Origin: Clostridiaceae bacterium
GTDB lineage: Bacteria > Bacillota > Clostridia > Oscillospirales > Acutalibacteraceae
Direction: 5' to 3'
NCBI GenBank assembly: GCA_904501675.1
Contig: CAJGCL010000113.1
Span: forward strand, 1-6,051
DNA length: 6,051 bases
Shown in pieces: positions 4,680 to 6,051 of this stretch. Position 1 is the first letter of the stretch; every line of letters begins with the position of its first letter. The notes under the pieces are model-generated. The model ran no database searches. It was given only the letters and a program-made list of their open reading frames with translations, and was not told the DNA's origin. The position numbers were made by a program, and so were the translations under genes.

Positions 4680-6051
4680 TCACTCCGCTTCTTCAAGTTG
4701 CTTTTTAAGTTCAGCTTCTTTTTCTATAAGAATAATATATTCACCATTTTCGTTTTTATCAAGGGTATGACATTCATCGCCAACGCCCTGTCCCAGCCAT
4801 GTTTTTTCAAGCTTGTAACCTGAAAGTAACTCACAACGCTCTCTTTCATATTCTGTAAGAGTAACGTTACCATATTTATGCCTCGTTGCAATTGCTGCAC
4901 GAATCATTGTATGGTCATCCTTAGTCATTTTAAAGCGTTTAAGCATAAACCATGCAATAAGAGCACTTACCATAGGAAGCAACGATACACAAACACGAAT
5001 ACCTGTAAGCGCCATGTCGGTTTGCTCAATAAATTCACCCTTGTTACCGGTAACAAGTCCAAAGCCTGAAAGAGTGGTACCCACAGTAAAGGTCATTATT
5101 CCCTGAACAACCTGCTTTACCATTGTGTTACAGGTGCTCATTACACCTTCACGACGTCTGCCTGTTATAAGCTCATCCACATCTGTAAGGTCAGGTAAAA
5201 CATTGTTACCAACAAAGCCGATACCACTCATACCAAACGGATACATTACTGCACCACCGAGAATAAGAAGTACAAGCGACAGCATATCAGCTCCGCCCTT
5301 CTGAGTGCCGGGTTTCACAAGAAGAAGTATTCCAAGACCTATAACCATTATAGGTGTTACAACTGCACCACACTTACTTTTACCCTTTCTCATGGTGAGA
5401 GCATAGTTAAGCGGAAAAGCAAGGGATTCAAACACACCTGCAAAAGTGTTGTATATAGGATAGTATTTGTAAAGATTTGCAAAGTAGGTTATAAAATAAA
5501 CGCTTGTGGTAGAATAAAAGCTTCGTGCCATCTGCCAGAAGAATGACATTGTGAAATAATCCCTGAACGATTTGCTTCTGAACACCTGTATATATTCGTT
5601 AATAGCAAATTTCAAATCAAGCTTTGGGTTAACATCATTCAACGAGCTTGGCTCTTTAACAGTCTTAAAGGTTGCAAAAATTGCGCATGCATACACTACA
5701 GAAAGAACAATGCCTGTAACAAGGAAAGGCATTTTAGAATCTCGGGACAGCTCATCTGATGAACCAAAAGCGGAAAGGAAAATAAGAAGAATTATGTATG
5801 ATGGAATCATACCCACTGAATTGAATATATAGCTTACAGATGTATATTGTGTTCGTTTATTATATTCAGGAGCAAGGGACGGCAGCATAGATGTGTGAGG
5901 TACATCTACCATTGTGTAGGCAGTTTTATAAAGAATATATGCAAAGCCATAATAAACTACGCATATAGTGGGATTCTCCGTTGCATCAAGGCCAAAGGAG
6001 TTCCAGAGCATTGTGTAAGAAACAGCCACAAGCGGTATGCTCCACAAAAGG
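4680..6051 (-). CDS. GPH-type MFS sugar:cation symporter, 5' end missing
   Basis: A multi-pass membrane transporter of the glycoside-pentoside-hexuronide:cation symporter (MelB-like) branch of the MFS. The gene runs off the right edge, so the initiator and an estimated 75-80 residues are absent; an in-frame TTG at 6047 is not a credible start. Within the visible 455+ residues, a GPH segment lies at about 33-66 (AYTMVDVPHTSMLPSLAPEYNKRT), and its Asp-x-Pro sits where MelB has a substrate/cation-site helix. A second signature lies at about 284-300 (LPDLTDVDELITGRRREG), the classic D/E-rich, GxRxEG loop after helix 8 of this family. A soluble tail of about 85 residues (370-455) ends in a Glu/Lys-rich helix (EKEAELKKQLEEAE). 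It probably imports a glycoside or oligosaccharide with Na+ or H+, but the sugar cannot be deduced. Its stop codon (4680-4682) precedes the HEYGH gene by 4 bases. Its promoter lies outside the window. Confidence 0.85.
   Translation of the reverse strand, partial: LLWSIPLVAVSYTMLWNSFGLDATENPTICVVYYGFAYILYKTAYTMVDVPHTSMLPSLAPEYNKRTQYTSVSYIFNSVGMIPSYIILLIFLSAFGSSDELSRDSKMPFLVTGIVLSVVYACAIFATFKTVKEPSSLNDVNPKLDLKFAINEYIQVFRSKSFRDYFTMSFFWQMARSFYSTTSVYFITYFANLYKYYPIYNTFAGVFESLAFPLNYALTMRKGKSKCGAVVTPIMVIGLGILLLVKPGTQKGGADMLSLVLLILGGAVMYPFGMSGIGFVGNNVLPDLTDVDELITGRRREGVMSTCNTMVKQVVQGIMTFTVGTTLSGFGLVTGNKGEFIEQTDMALTGIRVCVSLLPMVSALIAWFMLKRFKMTKDDHTMIRAAIATRHKYGNVTLTEYERERCELLSGYKLEKTWLGQGVGDECHTLDKNENGEYIILIEKEAELKKQLEEAE
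4681..4686 (-). promoter_or_regulatory. Ribosome binding site inside the transporter's 3' end
   Basis: On the minus strand GGAGTG spans the last codons of the transporter gene and overlaps its stop. It stands 5 bases before the ATG at 4675. It fixes the start of the HEYGH gene at 4675 and implies that ribosomes finishing the transporter reinitiate directly on the small gene. Confidence 0.7.

Noticed and set aside
4676..4696. TTG at 4696 as start of the HEYGH gene
   Set aside because: It would overlap the transporter gene, use a rarer start codon and ignore the well-placed GGAGTG before the ATG at 4675.
1842..4870. The palindrome GTAACGTTAC occurs twice (1842-1851 and 4861-4870)
   Set aside because: Both copies lie inside coding sequence and encode the same Gly-Asn-Val-Thr run with common codons; no promoter is near, so coincidence is likelier than an operator.
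4605..5832. Three plus-strand open frames over the transporter gene (4605-4823, 4878-5069, 5572-5832)
   Set aside because: Antisense shadows of conserved membrane helices and the GxRxEG loop; no ribosome binding sites of note.

Overview
The window looks like chromosomal DNA from an anaerobic, low-to-moderate G+C member of the Firmicutes (Bacillota), most likely a gut-type Clostridia/Oscillospirales organism. This rests on the AT-rich sequence, the consistent strong GGAGG-type ribosome binding sites, the extended -10 promoters, and the protein types present: a short family I pyrophosphatase-like protein, an iron-sulfur flavoprotein with a compact cysteine motif, and a GPH-type sugar symporter. 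The taxonomy is inference; there is no rRNA or other marker here.

Layout. Bases 1-378 (+) are the 3' end of a BNR/Asp-box sialidase-like hydrolase gene. Four bases later a small pyrophosphatase-like gene (383-757, +) begins, with its ribosome binding site spanning the upstream stop codon. A good promoter (744-772) overlaps the end of that gene and drives a calcineurin-like metallophosphoesterase (812-1885, +). That gene ends in a perfect 17-bp-stem terminator (1897-1934). A second extended -10 promoter (1942-1969) then drives a two-gene operon: a tandem flavodoxin-fold iron-sulfur flavoprotein (1999-3348, +) and a PP2C-like phosphatase (3345-4139, +), joined by an ATGA stop/start overlap.

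A hairpin at 4139-4171 separates this operon from a convergent minus-strand operon and probably terminates both. Read in its own direction, the minus-strand operon encodes a GPH/MelB-type MFS transporter (4680-6051, 5' end outside the window) and then a small membrane protein with an HEYGH zinc-protease-like motif (4175-4675).

The functions form three modules. The first is glycan and phosphate-ester hydrolysis (sialidase-like, pyrophosphatase-like, metallophosphoesterase). The second is a redox flavoprotein translationally coupled to a PP2C-like phosphatase. The third is a sugar-type symporter coupled to an uncharacterised HEYGH membrane protein. No mobile element, CRISPR array, tRNA or rRNA is visible. 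The window is densely coding and no gene-free stretch exceeds about 115 bases. The two translationally coupled pairs are the most interesting parts; no clear-cut new system is evident.
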